Positions 1 to 9,144 are shown, counted from the stretch's first letter. The stretch: DNA of 31,447 nt from an uncultured Dorea sp. (GCA_934295165.1 CAKRAT010000024.1:1-31447); one strand, 5' to 3'. Notes: a model not told the origin generated them from the letters alone. Translations and numbers: made by a program.

Positions 1-108
1 ATTCTTCCTAGAAGAATTACTGGAAACTGCGCTAAGCACCAGAGAGCTCTTACAGTAGCAATCAAGAGAGCACGTCATATTGCTCTTATGCCATACGTAC
101 AGGACTAA
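1..108 (+). CDS. rpsR: 30S ribosomal protein bS18, C-terminal part
   Basis: The window opens inside this gene. Frame 1 gives 35 residues, starting [18 protein letters not shown] and ending [11 protein letters not shown], then TAA. This is the highly conserved C-terminal half of bS18, which binds 16S rRNA in the platform of the small subunit next to bS6. The start lies outside the window. In Firmicutes it is normally the last gene of rpsF-ssb-rpsR, and a terminator follows directly here, which fits the end of that operon. In many relatives gdpP-rplI-dnaB lies close by; here it is about 14.5 kb further on. Confidence 0.96.
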   Translation: MLPRRITGNCAKHQRALTVAIKRARHIALMPYVQD

Positions 109-120
109 TATTGAATGTTG

Positions 121-153
121 AAACCGTCAGTGTATTACACTGGCGGTTTTTTG
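121..153 (+). terminator. Rho-independent terminator of the rpsR operon
   Basis: A 12-nt arm (AAACCGTCAGTG), a 5-nt loop and the complementary arm with one G-T pair run straight into a T-tract. It starts 12 bp after the rpsR stop codon. Confidence 0.9.
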
Positions 154-296
154 CACCGCCATGCGTTCGGAAGAAGCTGCCGGTGGCAGGTTCTCTCGCT
201 ATATATTGGATAAAATATACAAAAAAATTCGAATAAAAACCCCTATTCAAAAAATATGCATAGAAAAGCACACAAATATATGTGAAAATTGCATAA

Positions 297-325
297 TTGA
301 AAACGTTGGAAATAGCGTATATAAT
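297..325 (+). promoter_or_regulatory. Sigma-A promoter of the surface glycosidase gene
   Basis: TTGAAA (297-302) and TATAAT (320-325) are separated by exactly 17 bp. The predicted transcript would have a leader of about 50 nt before the ATG at 383. This is a near-consensus promoter, unlike the activator-type promoters of the importer and activation operons, so the glycosidase is probably controlled by repression rather than by the AraC protein. Confidence 0.8.
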
Positions 326-344
326 GTATGAAAGTAACAACGTT
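298..344 (+). promoter_or_regulatory. Candidate LacI/CcpA-type operator around the glycosidase promoter
   Basis: TGAAAACGTTGGAA (298-311) matches the cre consensus TGWAANCGNTNWCA at 12 of 14 positions and overlaps the -35 box. AACGTTG (302-308) is repeated in inverted orientation as CAACGTT (338-344), just beyond the -10 box. Two CG-centred LacI-like sites flanking a promoter suggest catabolite repression or a local LacI-family repressor; no such repressor is encoded in the window. Binding is inferred only. Confidence 0.45.
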
Positions 345-382
345 TCTAACAATTTAAATTCACTTAAGAAGGGGGCAAAAAG

Positions 383-3300
383 ATGAAGCGTTTAAAAAAG
401 ACAGGAAAGAAGTGTGTTGCCTGGAGCATTGTAGCCGTTATGGCAGCGACAGTAGTTCCACCGGGAATGCTGGCGAAAGCAGCAGAACCAGAGGATGAGA
501 CAGGTGGGAATCTGGTACTCCAGTATGATTTTGAATCACTGAAGACAGGAACCATTGTCAATGATACCAGTGGAAACGGACATGCAGGAGTTGTACGTCC
601 GACTGGATCCGGAGTAGAGACACAGCAGGTAAGTATTCTGGGACAGGATTACACCGCGTTCGTTATGAACGGTGGAGATCCGGATGAGACACATCCGTAT
701 GTAGAGATGCCAAGTGGTATCATGAACGGACTGGAAGATACCACCATCAGCTGCTGGGTTAACATGAAAGATGATTCCACCGGTTATCAGAGAATCTGGG
801 ATCTGGGAAGTGATACAACTTCTTATATGTATCTGATTGCGAATGGTTATAACACTGGACACCAGGGTTATACCGCAGCATTGACAAACAGTGGATGGAG
901 CAAAGAAAAAGGACCGGAAAAAGGAACTGCATTACAGAAAGATGAATGGATTCTTACCACAGTAACTTTTGATGGATCTGAAAAGGAAATGTCACTTTAT
1001 GAGGACGGAAAACTGATCGGAACAGAGAAGACGGATGCAGACCTGTCAGTACTGGCAGACAGTACACAGAACTGGATCGGTTATGGACAGTTTAAAAACC
1101 AGATTTTTAACGGACTGGTAGCAGACTTCAAGATTTATGATTATGCAATGTCTTCAGACGAAGTAGCAGCAACTTACAATATATCAGATGAAGACAGAGT
1201 TGCACGCGATAAGAAATCTTTATCTCTTGGGGACACAAGTGCAGTGACAGAAGACATGGTTCTTCCTGGAAAAGGAGAGACCGGATCTGATATTACATGG
1301 AAGAGCAGCAATCCGGATGTAATTGCAGAAGACGGAAAAGTAACAAGACCGGCAGCCGGAGAAGGCGATGCAGAAGTTACACTGACTGCAACAATTACAT
1401 CAGGAGAGGTATCTGAGGAAAAAGAATTTAAAGTAACTGTAAAACAGCAGCTGACAGAAGAAGAGATCGTAGAACTTGATACAAAGGCACTGGATCTTGG
1501 TAACCTGGCAGCAGTTTCGAAAGATCTGAAGCTTCCAACAAGCGGAGGTTACGGATCTACGATCACATGGGCATCCTCAGCAGAAGATGTGATCGGAACA
1601 GACGGAAAGGTAACAAGACCGGTAGGTACTGCAAAAGAAGTTACACTGACTGCAACAGTTAGCTACGGTGAGTCAAGCAAGACAAAAGAATTCAAAGCAA
1701 GCGTTGAGCCTGTTTATGAAAAGAACGATATTGTGATGGTAGAAGAAGTATCCGTAGAGACAACGATCGGAACACTTCCATCACTGCCGGGAACCGTGTA
1801 TGTTGAATACGAAGATGGATCTAAAGGCTATGAAAAAGCAGTATGGCCTACCAATCTGAAAACATCAGACTTCAGCCAGGAAGGTGAAGTTACAGTACAG
1901 GGTCAGATTGTTGATTCTAATCTTACCGTTACAGCAAAAGTAAAAGTAACAAAAGATGCGGAGAAAGCACCACAGCAGTCAGCTGCTATCTTTGATCTGA
2001 GCGATATCAGTCTGGATGGAGATGACACAATCTATACAGAGAACAAAGACCGCGCTATGGAGTATCTGAAATTAATGGATGCTGACAGAATGCTTTACAA
2101 CTTCCGCGCAACATTCGGACAGGATACCGAGGGTGCGCAGGCACTTACAGGATGGGATGAGCCAACAGGTCTGTTAAGAGGACATTCTACAGGACATTTC
2201 CTTTCTGCACTTGCACAGGCATATGCATCTTCAGGCGATGAAGCATATAAGGAAAAATTAGACTATATGATTCATGAACTGAGAGAACTGCAGAAATTAT
2301 CCAAAGGCAAACCGCAGGATTTCAAGACTGCATGTACACCATCGAGTGCTGCACAGAGTAAGTGGAGTACAGATCCATCTACATGGGGAGAAGGATTTAT
2401 CAGTGCATATTCACCGGATCAGTTTGCGCTTCTGGAGCAGTATACTCCATATGCAACAATCTGGGCACCATATTACACATTACACAAATTATTAGCCGGA
2501 TTCATTGACAGCTATAACTATGCAGGAAATGAAGAAGGTCTTGAGATCGCAGAAGATCTTGGAACATGGGTATATGAAAGATTAAGCAACTGTACAACAG
2601 AAGAGCAGAGAGCAAAGATGTGGTCTATGTACATTGCCGGCGAGTATGGTGGAATGAATGAATCACTGGCACGCCTGTATGAGATCACAGGAGAAGAAAA
2701 ATATCTGGAAGCAGCAAAGATGTTCGATAACAAAGACTTCTTTGACGGACTTGCTAATAACGTAGATACGATTCAGGGACGTCATGCGAACCAGCATATT
2801 CCACAGATCGTAGGTGCTATGCATGAATATGCAGCAACCGGCGATGTAAAATACTATAATATCGCAAAGAATTTCTGGGATATGGTAACAACACGCTATG
2901 CTTACTCTATCGGTGGAGTAGGTACAGGTGAAAGATTCAAAGATCCATATCAGCAGGGTAATAATATCCTCGGAAATGCAGGACGTGGTGAAAACTGCGA
3001 GACATGCTGTGCATACAATTTATTAAAACTGACAGCAGAACTTTACAACTATAATCCGGAAGATGCTTCTTATATGGATTATTATGAGAGAACACTGATC
3101 AACCAGATTGTTGCTTCTCAGAGCCATGATACCAATAGTCACAGACATAACGGAGTTACTTACATGCTTCCGATCGACCCAGGTCAGAGAAAAGACTTTG
3201 ATTCTGATTACGGCGGATTCACATGCTGTAACGGAACCGGTATGGAAAACCATGTAAAATACCAGGCAGCTGCATATGCACATTCAGGTGACAATCTGTA

Positions 3301-4630
3301 TGTAAACTTATATATGCCGACAACACTGAACTGGGAAGAAAAAGAAATCACAATCAAACAGGAAACAGAATTCCCATCTGAACATTCCAAACTGACAGTA
3401 GAAGGTTCTGGCGAATTCACTATGAAGCTCAGAGTTCCTTACTGGGCAACAGAAGGATTTACAGTAAAAGTAAATGGAAAAACTGTAGTAGAAAATCCAG
3501 ACGTAAGTACATACGTTGAAGTATCAAGAAAGTGGAAAGATGGCGATGTTGTTACAATCGATATGCCGTATACACTGCACCTTGACAAGACACCGGATAA
3601 GGTTGGCGGCTCTACAGTTGCATCTCTGATGTATGGACCAATCGTAATGGTTGCAAAAAACACAAGAAGCAATTATGAAGCAATGAACTGGTACAAACTT
3701 GTACTCAGCGACGATCTGTCTGAGAGCGTTAAAGTAGTAACAGGAACAGATGAAAAAGAAGTTCCACATCTTACAACAAACGGACTTGATTTCTATCCTA
3801 TGTACGATGCTTATAACTATCGTTATCATGCATACGTGAAAGTAGAAGACACTGTTTCAGTAGTAAATAAAGATGAACTGAAACAGTTAGTAGAAGAAAT
3901 TGAAGCATTAGATCTGGATGAAAATGATTACGATGCAGATGCATGGAAAGCTTTTGCAGAAGCATTAAAAGAAGCAAAAGATGTACTTGCTTCCGAAGAT
4001 GCAACACAGGCAGACGTATATGCTGCATACAATAAACTGGCAGAAGCAGTAGACGATATGATCCCTGATACAGAACTTCCATTCGTTGATGTTGCAGAAG
4101 GCGACTGGTATTATGATGCAGTTACAGACGTTTACGATGCAGGCCTGATGACAGGAATTGACGAAACTCATTTTGCACCAAACCAGAAACTGGCACGTGC
4201 ACAGTTTGCACTGATCCTCTACAGACTGAATGATTCACCGGAAGTAGATGGAAAATCACCATTCAAAGATGTAGCAGATGGTGACTGGTATACAGATGCT
4301 GTCATCTGGGCTAACAAGAAGGGTATTATCACAGGATACACAGATACAGGATTATTTGGCCCTGGCGATGATATCACTCGTGAACAGCTGGTTGTTATGA
4401 TGTATCGTTATCAGAAATCAATCTCAGACGTGAAAGCAGAATCTGTAGATCTCAGTGATTTCAAAGACGGTGCAAAAGTAAGTGCATTTGCAAAAGAAGC
4501 TATGGAATGGGCTGTTGGAACAGGCGTTATCTCAGGAAAGGATAATGGAACAGTCTTAGATCCACAGGGAACAGCAACACGTGCAGAATGCGCAACAATT
4601 ATAATCAGAATGCTTGACAATATGGAATAA
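383..4630 (+). CDS. SLH-anchored multidomain beta-L-arabinofuranosidase, GH127/GH146 type
   Basis: A 1415-residue secreted enzyme. Signal peptide at residues 1 to about 34 (KRLKK, hydrophobic core, AKAA). A LamG/concanavalin-like domain at 45-265 is followed by two related Ig-like repeats (271-353, 354-440) and a Big_4-like domain (446-527). The DUF1680 catalytic region runs from about 535 to 1155. An FIVAR-like helical module (about 1162-1230) and three SLH repeats (1234-1415) end the protein. The family is metal-dependent with a cysteine nucleophile. ETC at 873-875 and the CC pair at 948-949 match the zinc/nucleophile cysteines and glutamate of characterised members, and E850 in GGVGTGE fits the acid/base position. 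LRGHSTGHFLSA and CCNGTGMENHVKY resemble GH146 more than GH127. The SLH repeats should hold it to secondary cell-wall polymer. GGGGG lies 7 nt before the ATG. It is transcribed alone, with its own promoter and terminator. Fold and surface location are firm; exact linkage specificity is not. Confidence 0.88.
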   Translation: MKRLKKTGKKCVAWSIVAVMAATVVPPGMLAKAAEPEDETGGNLVLQYDFESLKTGTIVNDTSGNGHAGVVRPTGSGVETQQVSILGQDYTAFVMNGGDPDETHPYVEMPSGIMNGLEDTTISCWVNMKDDSTGYQRIWDLGSDTTSYMYLIANGYNTGHQGYTAALTNSGWSKEKGPEKGTALQKDEWILTTVTFDGSEKEMSLYEDGKLIGTEKTDADLSVLADSTQNWIGYGQFKNQIFNGLVADFKIYDYAMSSDEVAATYNISDEDRVARDKKSLSLGDTSAVTEDMVLPGKGETGSDITWKSSNPDVIAEDGKVTRPAAGEGDAEVTLTATITSGEVSEEKEFKVTVKQQLTEEEIVELDTKALDLGNLAAVSKDLKLPTSGGYGSTITWASSAEDVIGTDGKVTRPVGTAKEVTLTATVSYGESSKTKEFKASVEPVYEKNDIVMVEEVSVETTIGTLPSLPGTVYVEYEDGSKGYEKAVWPTNLKTSDFSQEGEVTVQGQIVDSNLTVTAKVKVTKDAEKAPQQSAAIFDLSDISLDGDDTIYTENKDRAMEYLKLMDADRMLYNFRATFGQDTEGAQALTGWDEPTGLLRGHSTGHFLSALAQAYASSGDEAYKEKLDYMIHELRELQKLSKGKPQDFKTACTPSSAAQSKWSTDPSTWGEGFISAYSPDQFALLEQYTPYATIWAPYYTLHKLLAGFIDSYNYAGNEEGLEIAEDLGTWVYERLSNCTTEEQRAKMWSMYIAGEYGGMNESLARLYEITGEEKYLEAAKMFDNKDFFDGLANNVDTIQGRHANQHIPQIVGAMHEYAATGDVKYYNIAKNFWDMVTTRYAYSIGGVGTGERFKDPYQQGNNILGNAGRGENCETCCAYNLLKLTAELYNYNPEDASYMDYYERTLINQIVASQSHDTNSHRHNGVTYMLPIDPGQRKDFDSDYGGFTCCNGTGMENHVKYQAAAYAHSGDNLYVNLYMPTTLNWEEKEITIKQETEFPSEHSKLTVEGSGEFTMKLRVPYWATEGFTVKVNGKTVVENPDVSTYVEVSRKWKDGDVVTIDMPYTLHLDKTPDKVGGSTVASLMYGPIVMVAKNTRSNYEAMNWYKLVLSDDLSESVKVVTGTDEKEVPHLTTNGLDFYPMYDAYNYRYHAYVKVEDTVSVVNKDELKQLVEEIEALDLDENDYDADAWKAFAEALKEAKDVLASEDATQADVYAAYNKLAEAVDDMIPDTELPFVDVAEGDWYYDAVTDVYDAGLMTGIDETHFAPNQKLARAQFALILYRLNDSPEVDGKSPFKDVADGDWYTDAVIWANKKGIITGYTDTGLFGPGDDITREQLVVMMYRYQKSISDVKAESVDLSDFKDGAKVSAFAKEAMEWAVGTGVISGKDNGTVLDPQGTATRAECATIIIRMLDNME

Positions 4631-4697
4631 TTCCGAAGATACGAGGCTTAATTGCCGGTCATGGAATAATTTGAAAACATATAGTTTGTAAAAAGCG

Positions 4698-4737
4698 GAC
4701 GAGCGGAAAATGAATGTTCATTTTCCGCTCGTCTTTT
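4698..4737. terminator. Bidirectional terminator between the glycosidase gene and the AraC gene
   Basis: A perfect 17-bp stem (4698-4714 with 4717-4733) closes on a 2-nt gap. It is followed by TTTT on the plus strand and, read on the minus strand, by CGCTTTTTAC. It lies between two convergent genes and can serve both. Confidence 0.92.
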
Positions 4738-4801
4738 GTACGTTGTGTGTTCAAAAAAGTTTTGGAATTACATAAAGAACGTGGTGAATGAAATCCCAAA
4801 T

Positions 4802-5719
4802 CTATTTAAATTTCCCTTCTGCCATTGCTTTAATAGAAGAAGCATATTCTGAAGGAGTCATCCCGGCAACTTTTTTGAATTGCCTGGAAAAATAATGAAT
4901 AGAAGTATATCCAAGATATTCAGCAATCTGGGTGAAATTCATCCGATTGGTGCGGATCAGTTCTTTCGCCGCATTTATTTTTAACATAGAAAAATATTCT
5001 ATGATACCCAGATTGCAATGATCTTTAAAAATTTTCTGAAGCTGCGAGCGGCCGATCAGGTTGTCTTTGCAGATCTGATTAATGGTTATGTGTGTAGTCA
5101 GATGATTTTCCAGATATTCTACAATATGATTAAAAACTTCGGCATCGTTCTTGATTTTTGTAACTTTCGGAGTGCCGGTTCTCGGACTTCTTTTGGAAAG
5201 CATGCCGGGAACAGAATAACGGCGGATCAGATGGATTAAAAATTGCTCCAGATATAAACGGATCAGTTGTTGGGCACCAAAAGCGTCAGGATCTTTTAAT
5301 GGCATATTTTGCAGATAAGGGTCGTCCAGACGGCAGTCAAAACATCGTCTTGCTTCTATTATGATGTCGGCAAGGAGGTTGCGTTCTTTTTCATCGATTC
5401 GGAGTATTCTGTCCCGGAAGAAATGCATTGCGTCATCCTGGCATTCGAAAGAAATCACAACCAGATTGGGTGCAATGTGTCCGGTTGCGGTTACGTTGTG
5501 AAATTCGTTCGGTTTATGGAAAACGAGATCGCCCTTTTTTAAAGTTGTGATAATGTCTCCGCGGGTTACATTTACTTCGCCTTTGTCAACACAGACAAAT
5601 TCCCAGAAATTATGGGATTCGCCCTCGAAACTGAAATCACTCATATATTCAAAATAGTGAATGCTGAATATGCGTCCTAAAGTAATGGAATTATGTAGTT
5701 CTACACCGTAGTATGCCAT
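4802..5719 (-). CDS. AraC-family transcriptional regulator of the sugar locus
   Basis: A 305-residue regulator. The N-terminal half is a cupin-like sensor domain with the typical GDLVFHKPNEFH strand-turn. The C-terminal ~100 residues form the double helix-turn-helix DNA-binding domain, with the recognisable ending LGYTSIHYFSRQFKKVAGMTPSEY. The start is placed at 5719 because CTCCT (plus strand, 5727-5731) reads as AGGAG 7 nt before that ATG; a longer frame from 5758 has no ribosome site. The gene is convergent with the glycosidase gene and divergent from the importer operon. Proteins of this layout usually bind a sugar and activate neighbouring operons from direct repeats next to a weak -35. 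Two such promoters occur here (5845-5903, 11307-11365), so it is the obvious candidate activator of both. The ligand is unknown. Confidence 0.92.
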   Translation of the reverse strand: MAYYGVELHNSITLGRIFSIHYFEYMSDFSFEGESHNFWEFVCVDKGEVNVTRGDIITTLKKGDLVFHKPNEFHNVTATGHIAPNLVVISFECQDDAMHFFRDRILRIDEKERNLLADIIIEARRCFDCRLDDPYLQNMPLKDPDAFGAQQLIRLYLEQFLIHLIRRYSVPGMLSKRSPRTGTPKVTKIKNDAEVFNHIVEYLENHLTTHITINQICKDNLIGRSQLQKIFKDHCNLGIIEYFSMLKINAAKELIRTNRMNFTQIAEYLGYTSIHYFSRQFKKVAGMTPSEYASSIKAMAEGKFK

Positions 5720-5799
5720 GCAGGTTCTCCTTTGTGTCAAATTTGTGTTATTTACCACATGAACTTTGTGAAAAATATATTTTGTTGAATTTATACAAT

Positions 5800-5828
5800 A
5801 TTATACACCGGAAATATATAAAAATCAA
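5800..5828 (-). promoter_or_regulatory. Promoter of the AraC-family gene
   Basis: On the minus strand TTGATT (5828-5823) and TATAAT (5805-5800) are 17 bp apart. The -35 lies only 16 bp from the conserved operator that begins at 5845, so the regulator bound there could also affect its own transcription. Confidence 0.65.
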
Positions 5829-5844
5829 AGAAATAAAGCGGATT

Positions 5845-5903
5845 GTGCAAATTTGGCGACTTATAAGACAAAGATTTTTGTGCAAAATTGTATTAGAATG
5901 AAA
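5845..5903 (+). promoter_or_regulatory. Activator-dependent promoter/operator of the importer operon
   Basis: Pattern: GTGCAAATT (5845-5853), 8 variable bases, TATAAGACAAAGATTT, 10 variable bases, then TTGTATTAGAATGAA. The -10 is TAGAAT (5894-5899) and there is no good -35 at 17 bp, as expected where an AraC-type protein recruits polymerase. The same pattern with the same spacing recurs at 11307-11365. GTGCAAA is repeated at 5879-5885 within the variable part. The predicted leader to the ATG at 5942 is about 36 nt. Confidence 0.75.
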
Positions 5904-5941
5904 CCATCAGAAAACGATACGGAAACAGGAGGAAACGTAAT

Positions 5942-7249
5942 ATGAGAAAGAAAATAGTAAGTGCACTTCTCTGTGTGACAATGGCAGCTTCATTGGCCGT
6001 TGGATGTGGCAGCAAGTCAGACTCTGGAAGTGGAAGCAGCAAAGGCGGGGACAAACTTGTATACTGGGCTATGTGGAGTGAAGACGAACCACAGGCGAAA
6101 GTTATCAAGGAAGCGATTGCGAAGTATGAAGAAGATACGGGCGTTAAAGTTGATGTACAGTTCAAAGGACGAACAGGACAGAGAGAGGGACTGGAACCTG
6201 CATTAAGTGCAAAACAGCAGATTGATTTATTTGATGAGGATGTTAACCGTGTAAACGGAAGCTGGGGGAAATACTTATTAGATCTGGAAGATATGGCAAA
6301 AGATTATGAATCTGAGCATGGTAATGAGACACTGTTTAAGATTGCGCGTAACGCATACGGACAGACACATGACGGAGATGATACCTTACACAGTATTCCT
6401 TATCAGCCATCTATCTTCGGATTCTTTTACAATAAGACATTATTTGACAAAGCAGGAATCGAATCTACACCAGCTACATGGGAAGAATTTGATGCAGCTT
6501 GTAAGAAATTAAAAGACGCAGGAATCACACCGATTACAGCTGATGATGCTTATCTGACATCGTTCATCGGATATCATCTTGCAAGATATATCGGACAGGA
6601 TGGAGTAAAATCGCTGGTAACGGGAGAAGAGTATAACGGCGAATCTGTAACATGGAGTGATGAAAAAGTAAAGGAAGCAGCAGAAAGCTTTGCTGATTTT
6701 GCTAAGAAAGGTTATTTTTCAGAAAATATTGCAACAAATAAATATCCGGCAGGACAGAATCAGGAATTTGCTCCTGGTGATGCGGCAATCGTAATCTGTG
6801 GATCATGGCTTCCGAATGAAGCAAAAGATTCGGTAGCAGACGATCTTGAATGGGGTTATTTCAATTATCCATCAGTTCCGGATGGAAAAGATGATAATAC
6901 AGCGAACAATATTGCAAATCAGGTACTTGCAATCAACAAGAACTCTAAGATGGCTGAACAGGCATTTGAACTTATCGAATACATCACAACAGGTGATTAT
7001 GATAAGAAGATGACGGAAGATGCTCTCTGCATCCCGACTGACAAAGCAAATGAAGATGCATGGCCGACAGAACTTGCAGGGGTAAAAGAAGCATTCGATG
7101 CAACAACAACTTACTATGACTGGGCAGCAGGTGTAGAAAGCAATAACGATATCACACCTGTACTTCAGGAAAATACACAGAAACTTGCTTCAGGTAAACT
7201 TGATGCAGCAGGATTCATCAAAGCAATGAAAGAAGCAGCAGGACAATAA
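5942..7249 (+). CDS. Sugar ABC transporter substrate-binding lipoprotein, CUT1 type
   Basis: A 435-residue family-1 extracellular solute-binding protein. The lipobox LAVGC places the lipidated cysteine at residue 22, followed by a Ser/Gly/Lys linker. The mature part begins KLVYWAMWSEDEPQAKVIKEA and has the usual two-lobed layout, with a conserved hinge-side segment near ANQVLAINKNSKMAEQAFELIEYI. It is anchored outside the membrane and delivers substrate to the two permeases encoded next. AGGAGG lies just before the ATG. It is the first gene of the operon driven from 5845-5903. The binding specificity cannot be read from sequence; CUT1 systems mostly take oligosaccharides or glycosides. Confidence 0.93.
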   Translation: MRKKIVSALLCVTMAASLAVGCGSKSDSGSGSSKGGDKLVYWAMWSEDEPQAKVIKEAIAKYEEDTGVKVDVQFKGRTGQREGLEPALSAKQQIDLFDEDVNRVNGSWGKYLLDLEDMAKDYESEHGNETLFKIARNAYGQTHDGDDTLHSIPYQPSIFGFFYNKTLFDKAGIESTPATWEEFDAACKKLKDAGITPITADDAYLTSFIGYHLARYIGQDGVKSLVTGEEYNGESVTWSDEKVKEAAESFADFAKKGYFSENIATNKYPAGQNQEFAPGDAAIVICGSWLPNEAKDSVADDLEWGYFNYPSVPDGKDDNTANNIANQVLAINKNSKMAEQAFELIEYITTGDYDKKMTEDALCIPTDKANEDAWPTELAGVKEAFDATTTYYDWAAGVESNNDITPVLQENTQKLASGKLDAAGFIKAMKEAAGQ

Positions 7250-7284
7250 AATCAGGCTGTAAGAAAGTAGACTAGATAGTGATC

Positions 7285-7323
7285 AATATGGTGGCAGGGC
7301 GGTTACTACGCGGCCACCATATT
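7285..7323 (+). promoter_or_regulatory. Intercistronic hairpin between binding protein and permease genes
   Basis: A perfect 11-bp stem, AATATGGTGGC at 7285-7295 with GCCACCATATT at 7313-7323, encloses a 17-nt loop. No T-tract follows. It sits just upstream of the permease ribosome site (AAAGGAGG). Such hairpins often stabilise the 3' end of the binding-protein message or cause partial readthrough, so that binding protein is made in excess over permease. Confidence 0.6.
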
Positions 7324-7344
7324 TCAGTAAAAGGAGGCATATAC

Positions 7345-8250
7345 GTGAAGAAGAATAAAAAAATGATCGTTGGGTTTCTTGCCCCGGCAGTAATCATCTT
7401 CCTCATAGTATTCCTGTATCCGATTATCAGAACCATTATGATGAGTATGTATAAGATCGAGTCAGTAACGGATACAATGGAATGGTGGACATTTGTTGGA
7501 TTAGGCAACTACCAGAAGTTGTTTACGACGGCGATCTTTAAAACAGCAATGATGAATATTTTGAAAATATGGGCACTGGGTGGAGTCATCGTATTATCTG
7601 TGTCCCTGTTATTCGGAGTAATCCTTACAAGTGGAATCCGCGGAAAGAAATTCTTCCGTGCAATTATTTACCTTCCGAATATTGTCAGCGCGGTAGCACT
7701 TGCTACGATGTGGCTGCAATATGTATACAGTTCTAAATTCGGACTTTTAAAGGGAGTTCTGGATTCTGTAGGATTACACAAACTTGCCAAGACACCATGG
7801 CTGGATTCAGATCATAAGTTCTGGGCATTGCTCTTCGCATATTGCTTCGGAATGATCGGATATCATATGCTGATCTGGATGAGCGGGATTGAAAGAATCA
7901 GTCCGGATCTGTTTGAGGCCGCGACAATTGACGGTGCGGACAAACCACAGCAGTTCCGGTATATGACAATGCCTCTTTTAAAAGGAGTATTTAAAACCAA
8001 TATTACAATGTGGACAGTAAGTACGGCAGCGTTCTTCGTGTGGTCGCAGCTGTTCTCGACGGTTACAGCTGATAAGGCGACGATCGTTCCGGTACAATAT
8101 ATGTACATGCACACATTTGGTGCGGGAAATGCGGTAACAGAGCGTAATGCAGGATACGGGGCAGCAATCGGTATTATCCTGTGTCTGTGTGTAGTGATCG
8201 TATTCTCAATCTGTAACAGACTGATCAAAGATGATGATCTTGAATTTTAG
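7345..8250 (+). CDS. Sugar ABC transporter permease, MalF-like
   Basis: A 301-residue integral membrane protein of the binding-protein-dependent transport family with about six membrane helices (first at GFLAPAVIIFLIVFLYPII). The EAA loop, contacting the ATPase, is at DLFEAATIDGADKPQQFRYM. The start is taken as GTG at 7345 because AAAGGAGG (7330-7337) lies 7 nt upstream; the longer frame from 7279 would translate the intercistronic hairpin. It pairs with the permease at 8266. No ATPase gene is present in the window, so a shared MsmX-type ATPase is likely used, as is common for CUT1 systems in Firmicutes. Confidence 0.93.
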   Translation: MKKNKKMIVGFLAPAVIIFLIVFLYPIIRTIMMSMYKIESVTDTMEWWTFVGLGNYQKLFTTAIFKTAMMNILKIWALGGVIVLSVSLLFGVILTSGIRGKKFFRAIIYLPNIVSAVALATMWLQYVYSSKFGLLKGVLDSVGLHKLAKTPWLDSDHKFWALLFAYCFGMIGYHMLIWMSGIERISPDLFEAATIDGADKPQQFRYMTMPLLKGVFKTNITMWTVSTAAFFVWSQLFSTVTADKATIVPVQYMYMHTFGAGNAVTERNAGYGAAIGIILCLCVVIVFSICNRLIKDDDLEF

Positions 8251-8265
8251 AAAGGAGGAGCAGTT

Positions 8266-9144
8266 ATGGCAAAAGAAAAGAAAGTAAGACAGAAAATCAA
8301 CTGGAAAAGAGAAATGAAACTGGCTCCTGGATATATTGTGATCATCTTATGGGTCATTTTTACATTTATGCTGCTGGGATGGATTCTTGCGGCAAGTTTA
8401 TCTACAACAACAGATATTTTTGCCGGGAAGGCATTGAAATTTCCGACCGGCCTGCATTTTGAAAACTATGTACAGGCGTGGGGATCCGGCGGTGTGGCAA
8501 CGTTCTTCATGAACTCTATGTTGTACTCACTGGTTTCGTGCTTTCTGCTGATTCTTATCTGTGCACCGGCTGCATATGTGCTGGCAAGATTTACATTTCT
8601 TGGAAATAAGGTGATTCAGACCAGTTTTGTATCGGCAATGGGAATCCCAATTACGATGATCGTACTTCCGCTGTTCAGTGTGGTTGCAAATCTTGGAATC
8701 CTGAATAGTGTATTTGCAAGTAAAGTAACATTGATCTTCCTGTATATCGGAATTAATATTCCGTATACGACAATCTTTCTACTGACATTCTTCTCGAATC
8801 TGTCTCGTACATATGAAGAGGCAGCAGCAATTGATGGCTGCCCTCCGACAAAGACATTCTGGAAGATCATGTTTCCGATGGCTCAGTCGGGGATTGTCAC
8901 AGTTACAATTTTCAATTTTATCAACATCTGGAATGAATACTTCCTGTCGTTGATATTTGCCAACAATGATACATTACGGCCGGTAGCGGTTGGATTGTAC
9001 GGAATGCTCCAGTCTATGCAGTATACAGGTAACTGGGCAGGAATGTTTGCGGCAGTTGTTATTGTATTCCTTCCGACCTTTATTCTCTATCTGTTCTTAT
9101 CAGAAAAGATTATTGGCGGAGTAACAGGAGGAATCAAAGGATAG
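8266..9144 (+). CDS. Sugar ABC transporter permease, MalG-like
   Basis: A 292-residue membrane protein with about six helices and the EAA motif EEAAAIDGCPPTKTFWKIMFP in the last cytoplasmic loop. The C-terminus ends LSEKIIGGVTGGIKG, typical of MalG-type subunits. An AAAGGAGGAG ribosome site lies just before the ATG, and only 15 bp separate it from the preceding permease, so the two are co-transcribed and should form the membrane heterodimer. Confidence 0.93.
   Translation: MAKEKKVRQKINWKREMKLAPGYIVIILWVIFTFMLLGWILAASLSTTTDIFAGKALKFPTGLHFENYVQAWGSGGVATFFMNSMLYSLVSCFLLILICAPAAYVLARFTFLGNKVIQTSFVSAMGIPITMIVLPLFSVVANLGILNSVFASKVTLIFLYIGINIPYTTIFLLTFFSNLSRTYEEAAAIDGCPPTKTFWKIMFPMAQSGIVTVTIFNFINIWNEYFLSLIFANNDTLRPVAVGLYGMLQSMQYTGNWAGMFAAVVIVFLPTFILYLFLSEKIIGGVTGGIKG

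Noticed and set aside
5942..9144. Missing ABC ATPase as evidence of a broken transporter
   Set aside because: CUT1 sugar importers of Firmicutes commonly share one ATPase encoded elsewhere.
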